A stretch of DNA of 64,000 nt, from positions 501,889 through 565,888 of the forward strand of contig JACKAU010000006.1 of the NCBI GenBank assembly GCA_020634855.1. Reading direction: 5' to 3'. Position numbers and translations under genes: made by a program. The notes below the pieces were generated by a model. That model was not told the origin of the DNA. It saw only the letters and a program-made list of their open reading frames with translations, and made no database searches. Below are positions 1 to 8,998 of this stretch, in pieces; positions within the stretch are counted from its first letter, which is position 1; each line of letters begins with the position of its first letter. Origin of the DNA: Anaerolineales bacterium (lineage in GTDB: Bacteria > Chloroflexota > Anaerolineae > 4572-78 > J111).

Positions 1-2
1 CT

Positions 3-1016
3 TTTGAAGAAACAGTTTATCTGCTGTGGCATGATCGACTACCTAATGCCCAGGAGTTGGCCGAATTCCGGCAAGCGCTGGCCGCACGGCGAACCCTACC
101 GACGGCCACCGTGAATTTGCTCGAAGCCGCAGCGAAGGCCAAGGTGTCGGCCATTGATGCGCTGCGTATGGCGGCCAGTTCGCTCAGCTTGGGCGCGCCC
201 GACAAAAATCCCGGCGGCAATCCAGAACGCGACGCGCTCATCGTCGTTGCCGCTTTTCCGACGATCGTCGCGACTTACTGGCGGCTACAACAAGGCCAGG
301 ACCCCATCGCCCCACGCGCCGATTTGGGGCACACGGCCAATTACCTCTACATGCTTTTCGACGAAGTACCCAGCCCGGAACGGACACGCGGCCTGGAAAC
401 CTACCTAAACACTGTAGTTGAACACGGTTTCAATGCCTCAACTTTTACGGCCCGTGTCATCATTTCGACTCAATCTGACATGATCTCGGCCACCGTGGGC
501 GCGTTGGGCGCGTTGAAAGGGCCGCTGCACGGCGGCGCGCCGGGGCCGGCGTTGGATATGGTTTTTGAAATTGGCGAGGTTGACCAAGCCGAGGCGTACA
601 TTCGACAAAAAATCGAACGGGGCGAGCGATTGATGGGCTTCGGACACCGCATCTACAAAGTACGCGATCCACGCGCCGAAGTTCTGGCTGCAGCCGCCAA
701 GCGATTTTACCAGGCCGATGGGAATATGGCGCTCTATGACCTGGCCACCGGGGTCGAAGCCATTGTGGTGAGATTACTGGCGGAATACAAACCTGGCCGT
801 AATCTACAAACCAACGTCGAGTTTTACACCGCGCTGCTGCTACATGGGCTGGGGTTAACCACCGATCTATTTACGCCCACGTTCGCTGTCGGACGGGTCG
901 GCGGGTGGACGGGGCATGCCTTCGAACAGCAGCGCGAGGGACGACTCATCCGGCCGAAAGCCGTTTATGTGGGAGCGGAAGGGCGACGCTGGCCGGAGAA
1001 AGAGCTGGCCCTCTAA
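3..1016 (+). CDS. Citrate synthase, 5' end cut by the window edge
   Basis: Condenses oxaloacetate and acetyl-CoA to citrate, the entry step of the TCA cycle, in the cytoplasm. The reading frame is open from base 3 and begins inside the large domain with a FEETVYLLWHDRLPN-like segment typical of the family, so the true start lies outside the window. Visible family signatures are GPLHGGAPG with the first active-site His, GFGHRIYKVRDPRA with the second, and the closing VGGWTGHAFEQ segment that binds CoA and citrate. The position normally held by the catalytic Asp (NVDFYS in E. coli) reads NVEFYT, a conservative Glu. I believe some actinobacterial citrate synthase paralogues also have Glu here, so this may mark a subfamily (citrate or 2-methylcitrate synthase) and not loss of function. 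No partner gene follows; about 840 bases of AT-rich noncoding DNA come next. Confidence 0.93.
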   Translation, partial: FEETVYLLWHDRLPNAQELAEFRQALAARRTLPTATVNLLEAAAKAKVSAIDALRMAASSLSLGAPDKNPGGNPERDALIVVAAFPTIVATYWRLQQGQDPIAPRADLGHTANYLYMLFDEVPSPERTRGLETYLNTVVEHGFNASTFTARVIISTQSDMISATVGALGALKGPLHGGAPGPALDMVFEIGEVDQAEAYIRQKIERGERLMGFGHRIYKVRDPRAEVLAAAAKRFYQADGNMALYDLATGVEAIVVRLLAEYKPGRNLQTNVEFYTALLLHGLGLTTDLFTPTFAVGRVGGWTGHAFEQQREGRLIRPKAVYVGAEGRRWPEKELAL

Positions 1017-1180
1017 AATCGGTAGACCGCAAAATACCCTTCGATACGGCTTCGCCCCCTCGGGATGCTGCCGTCTACTGAGCGACTGCTTTGAAAGCCT
1101 TCTAGGGTCCACAGATAGGCACAGCTGGTCACAGATAGTATCAAAATTTAGATAAAAATCTGTGACTATCACCTTGTTTT

Positions 1181-1623
1181 TGTGCAAAATAGGAAGGGTT
1201 CTATTCCTATGTGCAAAATAATGCGATTTCTATTCACAAAATCGGGACCAATCAGATTTGTACTCAACAAAACGAAAGATAGGGACAAAACATTTTCAAG
1301 ATAAACACTTGATTTAGTCTGTTTTGAGCAGGAGTTTCTCCTATTTAAGCAGAAATTGCCGAATAACCGTTAGAGTTAATTTCTGGGACAAAATATGAAA
1401 ACTCCATTTTGTTTGCAATCAAATTTTACGAATAAACTCTCGTGTAAATATCTAATCAGTTAACTTTGTAAGGTGAATTACTAATATTGTTTTACTTTAT
1501 TCGCTAAACTTATCTGGAAATTGTTTGTCCAATTGGCTATTGCAAGCGTGAATTTCGGCTTTTAGAGCAATTAGAACCCCCGTTATTTTGCATTAACCAA
1601 TAGAAACCGCCTTATTTTGCACA
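1181..1623. mobile_element. Transposon-end-like element without transposase (MITE or relic)
   Basis: An AT-rich 443-bp segment is bounded by imperfect inverted repeats of about 54 bp. Each end holds two directly repeated 25-bp boxes of the form TGCAAAATA-N7-TTCTATT: 1181-1205 and 1210-1234 on the left, and inverted 1599-1623 and 1569-1593 on the right. Box spacing is 29 bp at the left end and 30 bp at the right. The outer edges read TGTGCAAAATA and TATTTTGCACA. Multiple transposase boxes at both ends and a TGT...ACA border recall Tn7/Mu-type elements, but this resemblance is only in layout. The interior has no credible ORF and I see no clear target-site duplication. It could also be a recombination or regulatory island. 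Confidence 0.6.
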
Positions 1624-1756
1624 AAATTAAGGTATCAGTGTAAATCTGTGGACAAATCTATTACTGATCCAAAAATAAAAGACTAAACAGAAAAAGGCAG
1701 GCCATCGGGCGTGTCAAGTTCGTAAGGGCTAATACAGCAGTTCTAACTATGGCCTA

Positions 1757-1854
1757 AGATGGGTCCAGTTTCCTTACCGAGGTCGTATTACCACCAAAGT
1801 AATCAGCCCATTGGAGCTGCTTTATCGACCGAATAGCCAAAACTGGACCCATCT
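1757..1854. repeat. 98-bp segment with perfect 15-bp terminal inverted repeats
   Basis: The arms AGATGGGTCCAGTTT (1757-1771) and its exact complement (1840-1854) enclose 68 bp. The right arm supplies part of the TAG stop codon of the kinase gene on the minus strand (stop at 1853-1855). It may be a miniature IS remnant or a long-looped transcription-end structure. No U-run follows on the minus strand, which argues against a simple terminator. Confidence 0.5.
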
Positions 1855-3988
1855 AGGGCACAGGCGACCAGACCGGTTGGGTATCGGCGGCGGGATGGTT
1901 GGTTAAATTAGTCACCCCACTACCATCGACCTCCATCCGATATATATCCCAATTACCGCTGCGATCACTGGCAAAGGCCAAGCGAGTCCCATCCGGCGAC
2001 CAGGTGGGATGACGATCATCGGCTGGGTGATTGGTGAGCCGGAGACCGTTACTGCCGTCGGCATCCACTAGATAAATTTCCCAGTTACCCTCACCGTTGG
2101 AGGCAAAAGCCAGACGCCGGCCATCAGGCGACCAAGCCGGCTCAACCTCATCGGCCGCTGAACTGAGGAGACGCATCAAATTGGTCCCAGTCGCGTCAAT
2201 CACAAAAACATCGGTGTTATTATCGAAGGCCAGCCGGGTTCCGTCCGGCGTCCAGGCAGCTCGATAGCCCAAGCCAGGGGTGAGCCGCTGGCTCTGGCCG
2301 GTCTCAACCCCAATAAGGGAGATATAATTGCCCACCGAACCAACGGCCATACGCGACCCATCCGGCGACCAGGCCGGCTGGCCGGCTTGGGTAGTTATCA
2401 CGGACACATCGCCGCCCTCGCTTCGGCCGGCGCGAATGGTGCTGAAAAAGAATTCTTGGTTCTCCGTAACATTGATAGCGGCGAAAGCCACTTGTTGCCC
2501 GTCGGGCGACCAGGTCGGCGACGCCTCGTGGTCGTCGATGGTGGCGGTGAAATTGATCGGCCGGCTACCGTCGGCATCCATCAAAAAAATGTCGTCACTC
2601 CCATCTCGATTGGAGACAAAGGCTATCTGCCGATTAATGGTTGCCGGGGATGACGGCGTGGCGGTCGGTGATGGTGGTCGGGTTGCAGTGGCGGTTGGCG
2701 GTAAGGGTGTCGTCGTTACTGTCGATGACGGTGATGGTGTAGCAGTGGGCAGCATGGGGGTGACCGTAGCGGTTGAGGTTGGGGAAGAGGTCGGGGTGGC
2801 CTCCGGTTGACCGGCCAAAAATTGGTTCTGGGCCTGGGCTGTAGCGGTCGCGGCCAGCGCGACCAGGGTTGCGGCTAAATTTGGATCATCACTGTTTTGG
2901 CCGCCACTTCTGGCCTGCTGAGTCGCGGTCGCGGCTAAGGCTTTGAGAATGGCCTCGGTATCCGGGGGCGTATTTCCTTGACTTTGTCCAAAAATAAAAG
3001 CGGTTACACTTGCCGCCACCGCCAAGGCAGTCATCCCCAATACCAACCACAGCCAGGGAGACCTCGGCCGAGACATAGGCGAAGTCGGCACAGCAGCAGC
3101 CACTATAGGTTGGGTGGACCGCATTCGAGACGTAAGGGTCGCCGTATCAGCGGCCAACGACTGGATCGAATTGCCGTTACCCGCCACAATCGCCCTTAGA
3201 TCCTGCATCCAGCGATCGATTGACTCGGGGCGATCTTGCTGGCGAAGCCGCATTGCTTGCTCAATCACCGCCGAGGTAGCTTGACTCAAGTTTTTGTTGA
3301 TACTATCGGGCGACACAAACGCTTCGTCACCGGCCAACAAGCTAATACTATCCGGCGGGTATTCGCCGGTGAGTACTGCGTACAGGGTCGCACCCAAAGA
3401 ATAGACATCAGACCGGGGCGTGGTTCCGGTTCCGCCATACTGCTCAGGCGGCGAGAAGCCTGGGGTGGCAGCCTGCGCGCCGGTATGAGTACGACCATCG
3501 GCCGTGACCACTTTAGCAATACCAAAATCAACCAGCACGGCCCGGCCGTCCGGTGTAATCTTAATATTTTGCGGTTTAATGTCGCGATGGATGATCGGCG
3601 GGTTTTGCCGGTGCAAATAGCTGACGGCCTCACATACCTGAAGAACGTAATCGAGGGTTATGATCTCGTCCAGAGGCCCACCGTTGGCCTCGACGAGATC
3701 CCACAGATCACGCCCTTCGATAAAATCCATCACCAGATACTGTTTATGATCGAAGCTAAAATGATCGCTTACGCGTGGCAAATTTGGATGTTGCAGTCGC
3801 GCCAGGATAAGAGCTTCCTGTTCAAACTGTTGAACAGCTTGCGAAGTTTGAAAAACGTTTTCCTTAATCGCCACTGCTATTTGAAGCTTTGTATCAAAGC
3901 CTCGGTAAATTGTCCCCATCCCTCCCTGAGAGAGCAGCCGTTCAATCCGGTACCGCCCTTCTAATATGGTATTTTCAGGTAGGGTCAA
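1853..3988 (-). CDS. Membrane Ser/Thr protein kinase with extracellular TolB-like propeller
   Basis: 711 residues. The N-terminal Hanks-type kinase (about 11-270) has the glycine loop LLSQGGMGTIYRG, the Lys in VAIKEN, HRDIKPQNIKI and DFGIAKV, so it should be catalytically competent. A single membrane helix follows near 310-333 (WLWLVLGMTALAVAASVTAF). An outside segment rich in Thr, Pro and Ser (about 390-450) then leads to C-terminal PD40/TolB-type repeats with PTWSPDGQQVAFA-like motifs, expected to form a beta-propeller. This is the PknB-type layout: outside sensor, inside kinase. The propeller may sense a peptide, glycan or envelope ligand; none is shown by the sequence. The TTG start at 3988 is preceded by GGAG about ten bases upstream. 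The gene stands alone; its stop overlaps a 15-bp inverted repeat arm. Confidence 0.92.
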   Translation of the reverse strand: MTLPENTILEGRYRIERLLSQGGMGTIYRGFDTKLQIAVAIKENVFQTSQAVQQFEQEALILARLQHPNLPRVSDHFSFDHKQYLVMDFIEGRDLWDLVEANGGPLDEIITLDYVLQVCEAVSYLHRQNPPIIHRDIKPQNIKITPDGRAVLVDFGIAKVVTADGRTHTGAQAATPGFSPPEQYGGTGTTPRSDVYSLGATLYAVLTGEYPPDSISLLAGDEAFVSPDSINKNLSQATSAVIEQAMRLRQQDRPESIDRWMQDLRAIVAGNGNSIQSLAADTATLTSRMRSTQPIVAAAVPTSPMSRPRSPWLWLVLGMTALAVAASVTAFIFGQSQGNTPPDTEAILKALAATATQQARSGGQNSDDPNLAATLVALAATATAQAQNQFLAGQPEATPTSSPTSTATVTPMLPTATPSPSSTVTTTPLPPTATATRPPSPTATPSSPATINRQIAFVSNRDGSDDIFLMDADGSRPINFTATIDDHEASPTWSPDGQQVAFAAINVTENQEFFFSTIRAGRSEGGDVSVITTQAGQPAWSPDGSRMAVGSVGNYISLIGVETGQSQRLTPGLGYRAAWTPDGTRLAFDNNTDVFVIDATGTNLMRLLSSAADEVEPAWSPDGRRLAFASNGEGNWEIYLVDADGSNGLRLTNHPADDRHPTWSPDGTRLAFASDRSGNWDIYRMEVDGSGVTNLTNHPAADTQPVWSPVP

Positions 3989-4103
3989 AAGTTATTTCTC
4001 CGTGATGTTACGTTAATCAATAACATGGTCTTGTTCAAGTATCTATAATGTTACACAAAACCGGGAGATTTTATAGTAGGCTTTTTGTCCCTAATTGGCC
4101 ATG

Positions 4104-4148
4104 AAAAAAGCTCAACCTGATTATCATCAAGCTGAGCTTAACTTTTTT
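4104..4148 (-). terminator. Rho-independent terminator of the 53-residue peptide gene
   Basis: On the minus strand an 11-bp stem with two mismatches (CTCAGCTTGAT paired with ATCAGGTTGAG, loop of 4) ends in GCTTTTTT. The plus strand also has a T-run after the stem, so it may work in both directions. It lies just downstream of the small ORF at 4199-4360 and upstream of the kinase gene, separating the two transcripts. Confidence 0.75.
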
Positions 4149-4198
4149 GACAAATTCCCGGAATAATTCGGGACGACTCACATTATGAAGTTAGCGCC

Positions 4199-4360
4199 CT
4201 ACAGTTTTTTACTATGGTAATAAGGGTCTTCATCAACGACAAAGCGTTTCCAAATATTTGGAAAGTTGGGTTTGATCACAGCAGTGGCATACCAAGCTGT
4301 AGAGATAATAAGAATATTGATGCTTAATAGGATGATAGATACACTTAACACAAGATTCAT
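4199..4360 (-). CDS. Small membrane protein, 53 residues, unknown function
   Basis: The translation begins MNLVLSVSIILLSINILIIS, one N-terminal hydrophobic helix of about 24 residues, followed by a short charged tail that includes PNFPNIWKRF and VVDEDPYYHSKKL. The ATG at 4360 is preceded by AGGTG seven bases upstream, and a terminator sits 50 bases past the stop. Start signal, membrane segment, non-repetitive tail and dedicated terminator together support a real gene, although it is shorter than most gene finders report. I recognise no family. It is transcribed towards the sensor kinase, with the terminator in between, so it is not obviously in the kinase operon. The alternative is a chance ORF. 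Confidence 0.6.
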   Translation of the reverse strand: MNLVLSVSIILLSINILIISTAWYATAVIKPNFPNIWKRFVVDEDPYYHSKKL

Positions 4361-4605
4361 CGGGTTCACCTGTTGTCTCTCTAGCTATGATGGTTACTAC
4401 CACGCTATGCTACCATACCAACGTCAAACGAGCGTCAATTAAACAACAATTTAACGATCCGATATATCAATGAGAGAGATTTGGGAGAATTCTTTGTATA
4501 ATTATGCTATACTATCTTTAGTAGCTGGTATATAATCCAAAAGCTGCAACACGGCCTTCGATTCAGGTTCGTAAACTCAGGCCATGACAGACTATTAACA
4601 AGGTC

Positions 4606-4661
4606 CGTTGTTAAAAATATCAAGTAAATTGCTAACTCTAGTGTCGTTGTCTTTAACAACG
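4606..4661. promoter_or_regulatory. Inverted CGTTGTTAAA motifs upstream of SARP regulator
   Basis: CGTTGTTAAA (4606-4615) is repeated in perfect inversion at 4652-4661, and a further half site CGTTGT (4645-4650) forms a local palindrome with ACAACG (4656-4661). The cluster ends 16 bases before the GTG start at 4678, so it could be an autoregulatory operator or a 5' UTR hairpin. No confident -35/-10 pair is seen next to it. Confidence 0.45.
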
Positions 4662-4677
4662 TTTAAGTAGGCGGTTC

Positions 4678-7600
4678 GTGTTTGACCTATCCCTTCACCT
4701 ACTTGGTCCATTAAAAATCACCAAAAACGGAACATCCGTGTCTAATTTGGTGACTACCAAATCGCAGGCCCTGTTGGCCTATTTAGCCGTTGAGGCGCAT
4801 CAAGTCCACCCGCGTTCGATGCTGGCCAACCTTCTTTGGCCCGATCAGCCCGAACGAGCAGCGCTGCACAATTTGCGCCAGGCTTTAACTACCTTGCGCC
4901 AGGCTATCGGCGACCGGCACATTGATCCGCCTTATCTGTTGATTACGCGCCAGTCATTACAGTTTAATCTGGAAAGTAACAGTTGGCTCGACGTCATCCG
5001 ATTTACTCAGTTACTCCAGATTACGCACCCGCCAAATACTTTTAGCACCGATACGATAAACGCCTTACAGCAAGCCAGCCTGCTGTACCGGGGTAGCTTT
5101 CTAAACGGCTTGGTTATACCGGATAGCGATGTCTTTGAAGCATGGCTGACGACCAACCGAGAACATTACCGGCGTGAAGCCACCCATATCCAAGAGCAGT
5201 TATCGACCCACTTTGAAACAGGGGGCGATTATGTATCGGCGATTTCACACACCCGGCAGTTACTTGAGCTGGCTCCCTGGCAAGAGTCGGCTCACCGGCG
5301 GTTAATGCGCTGCCTGGCCGCCGACGGCCAGCGGAATGCCGCGTTGGCGCATTACGAAACGTGCCGCCGTATCTTGGCCAACGAGTTAGCCGTCGAGCCG
5401 ATGCCAGACACAACAGCTCTGTTTGACAAAATTCGTAGCGGCCAATGGCCGCCGGTCGAGCAGCAAACAGTCTCTCTTCCGGCCAAGCCGGAGCAGAGGC
5501 CGGAGTTGCGTCATCATCTTCCGGCCCAGTTGACCTCTTTTGTCGGTCGGAAGGCCGATCTGGCCCAGTTAGCCGAATATCTAATCAATCCGGCCTGCCG
5601 GCTGGTGACCCTAGTTGGGCCGGGGGGCATTGGCAAAACGCGCTTAGCGCTACAAGCCGCCGAACAACATCGGTCTGATTTTACCGATGGGATTTATTTT
5701 ATTCCTCTGGCCAACATTAACACCACCGATCTACTGCCCACCGCGATTGGTTCTGTTCTACAACTTTCCTTTACTGGCGAACTCACCCCCCAGGCCCAAC
5801 TTATCGCCTATTTGCAATCCAAACAAATGCTGTTAATACTGGATAACTTTGAACATTTGACGCCTGATCCTAGCTTACTTGTCGATCTGTTGCAGACCGC
5901 TCCCTCTCTAAAATTGCTCATCACCTCCCGAGAGAGGCTAAATTTGCAGGCTGAATGGATCTTTGAGGTTAGAGGTTTATCCTATCCCCTGCTGCAACTG
6001 ACTCATTTACATTCAACACAGCCCGTGCTGCCGGATGCGTTAAATCCATTCGGCGCTGTGCAGCTATTTATCCAACGGGCTAAACAAGTTAACCCGGATT
6101 TTGACGTCGCACCGGATAATGTACCCAACCTGGTACGATTATGTCGTCTAACAGAGGGCATGCCCTTAGCGCTTGAATTAGCCGCCGCTCAAGTTAGACA
6201 ATATACCCTGGATGAGCTCGTCCGCGTCCTTCAAAACAAATTGGATCGACTCAGCACCCAACAATTAGATGTCCCCCAACGCCATCGCAATCTCAGAGCT
6301 TTATTCAATTCCGCTTGGGAAAAGCTGGCAGCACCGGAACGTGATCTGTTCAGCCAGTTATCTGTATTTCCCGGCAGCTTTAGCACAGATGCGGCCAATA
6401 CTGTGACCGGCAGTTCATTAGTCGATTTGATCAAGCTTGTCGATAAATCCATGCTGCGCCAAACAATGCCCGGTCGATACGAAATTCATCCACTGCTGCG
6501 GCAGTTTGGTCTGGAAGTACTGCGGCAAAAGGGCGAATTTAACATTGCCAAAGATAAACACTGCGCCTACTATGCCGCACTTTTGCGGCACCGAGAAGAT
6601 TTACTCACTTGGGGCAGCCATCGTCAGGTCATTATTGAGTTAGAACAGGATGTGGAAAATATCCGGACCAGTTGGCAGTGGGCAGTAGCCAACAAAAAAC
6701 TAGTGGCATTAAGGCAAACCCATACGGGGTTATTTGGCCTATACAAGATGCGCCATTGGCTTCAGGAAGGGGCTAATGTTTTTCGGCATGCGGTTGAAAT
6801 GCTTATCGGCCCGCCAGATTCCTGGCCGGTAACGCAGCAGCTATTTGAACAAATGCAAAGTCAGCCTGGCGTTGATGAACAAGAGTTACTTTCGCTCGAT
6901 TGGCTTGACCTTAAAACCGAACTTTTTCTTAATCTGGCCTATTTTGCCTATCTTATCGCCGATTATCCAACGGCCTTATCAGCCTCTCAAGCCGCCGCCA
7001 AACTCGCGATTCACCTAAAAAACTCTACAAATGAAACCAGGAGTTATTTAGTGTGGGGCAGCGCTTTATGGCATAGAGGTCGCCACAAGATCGCCCACAT
7101 CTTATTTGTTCAAGCCTTAACCCAGGCCCGGACCAACAGCGACGCCCATCATGAAGCGCAAAGCTTACAATTCTTGGGCAACATCTACCGCCAGCGAGGG
7201 CGACACGTCATTGCCCGCGAACACTATAAAGAAGCGCTGGCTATTTTTCGGGCTGAAGGTAGTCAACAAGACGAAGCCCAATGTTTGAGCCAGTTAGGTT
7301 ATATTACCAGCAGTCGAGGCGATTATGCCACGGCGCAAAACTACCTCAAACGCGCGAGCAAAATATACCAATACGGCAGCGATCGACACTTGGAACAGGA
7401 ACCACTGCGCTTCCTGGGTCTAATGGAGCAAAATTTAGGATTGTATCAAGAAGCCCAAGCTTATTTTCAACAGGTGGCCAATACAGCCCAAGAATTTGGC
7501 AATCGCCATATCTTGGCGTTGGCCCTGGCCGATCTGGGACTAAACACCCTGTATCTCAACAACGGTGACATTGCGGAGACGCACTGCCGTGATGCGCTGG

Positions 7601-8130
7601 CGATTGCCCGTGATATCAAAGATCGTTATAGCGAAGGGTACAGCCTGGCCCGGCTTGGTCGAATATTGGCCCATAACAATGATCTACGGGAAGCCGCCGA
7701 AGCCTGCCGCCAAGCGATTCATTTGCGCCGCAAACTTGGCCAGGACAATATGGCCCTTTTTGATCTGGCCGAGCTGGCCTGGGTCACCATGCAACGTAAA
7801 CAGGGTGAGCAAGCTCTGACTCAAGTCGATGAGATTCTGGCCTGGCTTGAGGCCAACGATACGACCTACTTTAACGAACTGCCGCACGTTTATTGGCGCT
7901 GCTATCAAGTTCTCAATACCGCCAGTGCGACCGCCCCCCACCTGAATTTAATGAGGTTGGGCGTCCTGGATGCCACCTACAATGTCTTGCAGAACCGAGC
8001 CGACCGCATCGAAGACGACCACCTTCGCCGTAGTTATCTGGAAAACGTGGCTATCCATCAAAAAATCACCCGGACCTGGCAGGCGGAAAAATCAAACCCG
8101 TCTGAGCTACCCGCTTCTAACAATCTCTAA
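4678..8130 (+). CDS. SARP/AfsR-type regulator: wHTH-BTAD, NB-ARC-like ATPase, TPR
   Basis: 1150 residues, predicted cytoplasmic transcription activator. Order: winged-helix DNA-binding region (about 1-95, with LLAYLAVEAHQVHPR and LANLLWPDQPERAALHNLRQ), BTAD helical domain (about 100-245), STAND/NB-ARC-type ATPase with P-loop VGPGGIGKTRLA near 313 and Walker B LLILDNFEHL near 385, then a helical region and TPR repeats (about 740-1040). Proteins of this layout are ATP-dependent switches; the TPR part usually receives the signal. The start is GTG at 4678, and no good Shine-Dalgarno is visible. Inverted CGTTGTTAAA motifs lie just upstream. No target gene is co-oriented directly after it; the next gene is convergent. 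Confidence 0.9.
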   Translation: MFDLSLHLLGPLKITKNGTSVSNLVTTKSQALLAYLAVEAHQVHPRSMLANLLWPDQPERAALHNLRQALTTLRQAIGDRHIDPPYLLITRQSLQFNLESNSWLDVIRFTQLLQITHPPNTFSTDTINALQQASLLYRGSFLNGLVIPDSDVFEAWLTTNREHYRREATHIQEQLSTHFETGGDYVSAISHTRQLLELAPWQESAHRRLMRCLAADGQRNAALAHYETCRRILANELAVEPMPDTTALFDKIRSGQWPPVEQQTVSLPAKPEQRPELRHHLPAQLTSFVGRKADLAQLAEYLINPACRLVTLVGPGGIGKTRLALQAAEQHRSDFTDGIYFIPLANINTTDLLPTAIGSVLQLSFTGELTPQAQLIAYLQSKQMLLILDNFEHLTPDPSLLVDLLQTAPSLKLLITSRERLNLQAEWIFEVRGLSYPLLQLTHLHSTQPVLPDALNPFGAVQLFIQRAKQVNPDFDVAPDNVPNLVRLCRLTEGMPLALELAAAQVRQYTLDELVRVLQNKLDRLSTQQLDVPQRHRNLRALFNSAWEKLAAPERDLFSQLSVFPGSFSTDAANTVTGSSLVDLIKLVDKSMLRQTMPGRYEIHPLLRQFGLEVLRQKGEFNIAKDKHCAYYAALLRHREDLLTWGSHRQVIIELEQDVENIRTSWQWAVANKKLVALRQTHTGLFGLYKMRHWLQEGANVFRHAVEMLIGPPDSWPVTQQLFEQMQSQPGVDEQELLSLDWLDLKTELFLNLAYFAYLIADYPTALSASQAAAKLAIHLKNSTNETRSYLVWGSALWHRGRHKIAHILFVQALTQARTNSDAHHEAQSLQFLGNIYRQRGRHVIAREHYKEALAIFRAEGSQQDEAQCLSQLGYITSSRGDYATAQNYLKRASKIYQYGSDRHLEQEPLRFLGLMEQNLGLYQEAQAYFQQVANTAQEFGNRHILALALADLGLNTLYLNNGDIAETHCRDALAIARDIKDRYSEGYSLARLGRILAHNNDLREAAEACRQAIHLRRKLGQDNMALFDLAELAWVTMQRKQGEQALTQVDEILAWLEANDTTYFNELPHVYWRCYQVLNTASATAPHLNLMRLGVLDATYNVLQNRADRIEDDHLRRSYLENVAIHQKITRTWQAEKSNPSELPASNNL

Positions 8131-8200
8131 CCGCTTAATACCCGATCCCCAAATTCCACATCAAGTGACATTCTCATTGCTTTGTCACCTAAGGTACTCC

Positions 8201-8902
8201 TCACACCGACCGGGTGATCCCGCCATCGACGCGAATATTCTGGCCGGTGATATAACCCGCTCCGGGCGAAAGCAAGAACAGCGCGGTTTGAGCGATTTCC
8301 TCAACCGTGCCGTAGCGCCCCATCGGAATGCGAGCGCGACGTTCTGCCGTTTCCGGCAGGCTGTCGATAAAACCGGGCAGAAGATTGTTCATGCGAATAT
8401 TGTCCGCCGCGTAGGTGTCGGCGTAAAGTTTGGTGAAGCCGGCCAAAGCCGCCCGCATCGCTGCCGAAACAGGGAACGTTGCTTCCGGCTCGAACACGGC
8501 GTAGGTAGAGATGTTGACGATGGCCCCACCGCCTTGTGCTTGCATAATTGGCGTGACCAAGCGGGCCATGCGCACCACGTTAAGCATCACCAGGTCTAAT
8601 CCGGTGTGCCAATCTTCATCGGGGATAGCCAGCAGTGGCCCTTTGGGTGGGTGGCCGGTGTGGTTGACCACCGCGTCGATGCGGCCATAACGCTCTAATG
8701 TTTGATCGACCAGCCTTTGCAAATCTTCGGCGCGGGTGACCGAACCGGTTAGCCCTAGCCCATCGAGTGACTGAGCCAGCGCTTCCGCCGCCCCGGACGG
8801 CGACATCAAGGCCACGGCATATTCATTGGCGGCGAGTTCTTTGGCAATGGCCGCGCCCATCCCTCGACCGGCGGCAGTGATAATAGCAACTTTTTGGGTC
8901 AT
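8201..8902 (-). CDS. SDR-family oxidoreductase with altered catalytic motif
   Basis: 233 residues, Rossmann fold of classical SDR size. The cofactor loop is TAAGRGMG (9-16), the structural motif NHTG replaces NNAG, and the active-site Ser is present in VNISTYAV. Aligning KAALAGF of typical SDRs with RAALAGF here puts Ser and Arg where the catalytic Tyr and Lys (YxxxK) should be, giving SxxxR. Known SDR subgroups with similar changes exist, but normal Tyr/Lys proton relay is not possible. The C-terminal YITGQNIRVDGG is intact, so NAD(P) binding and folding are likely preserved. The ATG at 8902 has AGGAG upstream. Convergent with the SARP gene. Possible roles are binding or atypical reduction; substrate unknown. 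Confidence 0.85.
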   Translation of the reverse strand: MTQKVAIITAAGRGMGAAIAKELAANEYAVALMSPSGAAEALAQSLDGLGLTGSVTRAEDLQRLVDQTLERYGRIDAVVNHTGHPPKGPLLAIPDEDWHTGLDLVMLNVVRMARLVTPIMQAQGGGAIVNISTYAVFEPEATFPVSAAMRAALAGFTKLYADTYAADNIRMNNLLPGFIDSLPETAERRARIPMGRYGTVEEIAQTALFLLSPGAGYITGQNIRVDGGITRSV

Positions 8903-8998
8903 TAGTAACTCCTTGGAAATAGTTGGTTGGTTAGGTTGTTAGCCAACTATCAAACCATCCAACTAACCACTTATTCTTGGCGTCGTACTGATCGTTGA

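Noticed and set aside
3236..3964. 242-residue plus-strand ORF opposite the kinase
   Set aside because: Antisense shadow of the kinase domain, whose motifs on the minus strand are unambiguous.
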